Shown here: one piece after another, positions 5,901 through 6,225 of the stretch | Numbering within the stretch: position 1 is the stretch's first letter | How the letters are laid out: every line of letters begins with the position of its first letter | Source: Acidimicrobiia bacterium | GTDB taxonomy: Bacteria; Actinomycetota; Acidimicrobiia; Acidimicrobiales; Acidimicrobilacustridaceae | NCBI GenBank assembly: GCA_018882825.1 | Contig: VERC01000144.1 | Coordinates: 1 to 6,225 of the forward strand | Length of the DNA stretch: 6,225 bases | Direction of reading: 5' to 3' | Position numbers and translations under genes: made by a program | The notes under the pieces: generated by a model | Told to the model about the DNA's origin: nothing | Seen by the model: only the letters and a program-made list of their open reading frames with translations | Database searches by the model: none

Positions 5901-6225
5901 ATGACCGAGCGCTACTGGATCGAGACGCTCGGCTGTCCCAAGAACCAGGTCGACTCCGACAAGCTCGTCGGCACCCTCCAGGCCGACGGCCTCGTCCCGG
6001 CCGAGCGGCCCGAGGACGCCGACGTCGTGGTGGTCAACACCTGTGCCTTCGTCGAGCAGGCCCGGCAGGAGTCGATCGACGTGGTCCTCGGCCTCGACGC
6101 CGTCCGCGCTCCCGGGGCCCGTCTCGTCGTCACCGGCTGCATGGCCGAGCGCTACGGCACCGAACTGGCCGAGGCCCTGCCCGAGGCCGACGCCGTCGTG
6201 GGCTTCGGGGTGCCGGTCGTGCTCG
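5901..6225 (+). CDS. rimO: Ribosomal protein S12 methylthiotransferase RimO, N-terminal part (runs off window)
   Basis: The first 108 residues of RimO, the radical-SAM enzyme with two [4Fe-4S] clusters that adds a methylthio group to a conserved aspartate of ribosomal protein S12. The visible part is the N-terminal UPF0004/MTTase domain, whose three cysteines bind the auxiliary cluster: Cys12 in LGCPKNQVDSD, Cys48 in VNTCAFVEQARQESID and Cys80 in VTGCMAERY. The LGCPKN-VDS and NTCAF-ESID wording favours RimO over the related tRNA enzymes MiaB and MtaB, which usually have a different context around the first cysteine. The ATG at 5901 places the first cysteine at the normal distance from the N-terminus. 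The radical-SAM CxxxCxxC motif and the TRAM domain lie beyond the window. The gene is divergent from the HNH gene and on the same strand as ftsK. Confidence 0.93.
   Translation, partial: MTERYWIETLGCPKNQVDSDKLVGTLQADGLVPAERPEDADVVVVNTCAFVEQARQESIDVVLGLDAVRAPGARLVVTGCMAERYGTELAEALPEADAVVGFGVPVVL

Noticed and set aside
5912..6142. Minus-strand 76-codon open frame under rimO
   Set aside because: It lies opposite the conserved RimO N-terminal domain and its translation shows no motif.

Overview
The window comes from a high-GC actinobacterium. Codons in all the real genes end mostly in G or C, the downstream neighbour of bioB is the actinobacterial biotin synthase auxiliary protein BsaP, and one gene encodes a DUF222/13E12-type HNH protein, a family abundant in Actinomycetota. 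An Acidimicrobiia-like lineage is my best guess, from the general feel of the FtsK and lipase sequences, but this is inference and the window does not prove it.

Layout, left to right. (1) Positions 1-490, plus strand: the 3' end of bioB (biotin synthase), whose stop overlaps by one base the GTG of a 61-residue cysteine-rich protein, BsaP. Together they carry out the last step of biotin synthesis. (2) 496-1755, minus strand: a secreted lipoprotein lipase of the LIP/CALA-like alpha/beta-hydrolase family, convergent with bsaP and only 5 bp from it. (3) 1756-1881: a divergent promoter region. (4) 1882-4341, plus strand: a complete FtsK/SpoIIIE DNA translocase with membrane domain, acidic linker, RecA-like motor and gamma domain. 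(5) 4349-5686, minus strand: a DUF222-HNH protein, convergent with ftsK and 7 bp from it. (6) 5687-5900: a 214-bp divergent region with four 12-bp tandem repeats abutting the HNH ribosome-binding site, and a nested inverted repeat further upstream. (7) 5901 to the end, plus strand: the N-terminal part of rimO, the enzyme that methylthiolates ribosomal protein S12.

The genes do not form one pathway. bioB-bsaP is a functional pair (dethiobiotin to biotin, with Fe-S chemistry), and rimO is another radical-SAM sulfur-inserting enzyme, but distant and probably unrelated in regulation. ftsK serves chromosome segregation at division. The DUF222-HNH gene sits against the strand of its two housekeeping neighbours and looks like an accessory gene placed between them.

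I see no clearly novel multi-gene system. The points most worth a second look are the small BsaP partner, the tandem repeat and nested palindrome controlling the HNH gene, the apparent loss of the HNH asparagine, and a pattern of TANNNT boxes immediately ahead of start codons that suggests leaderless transcription.
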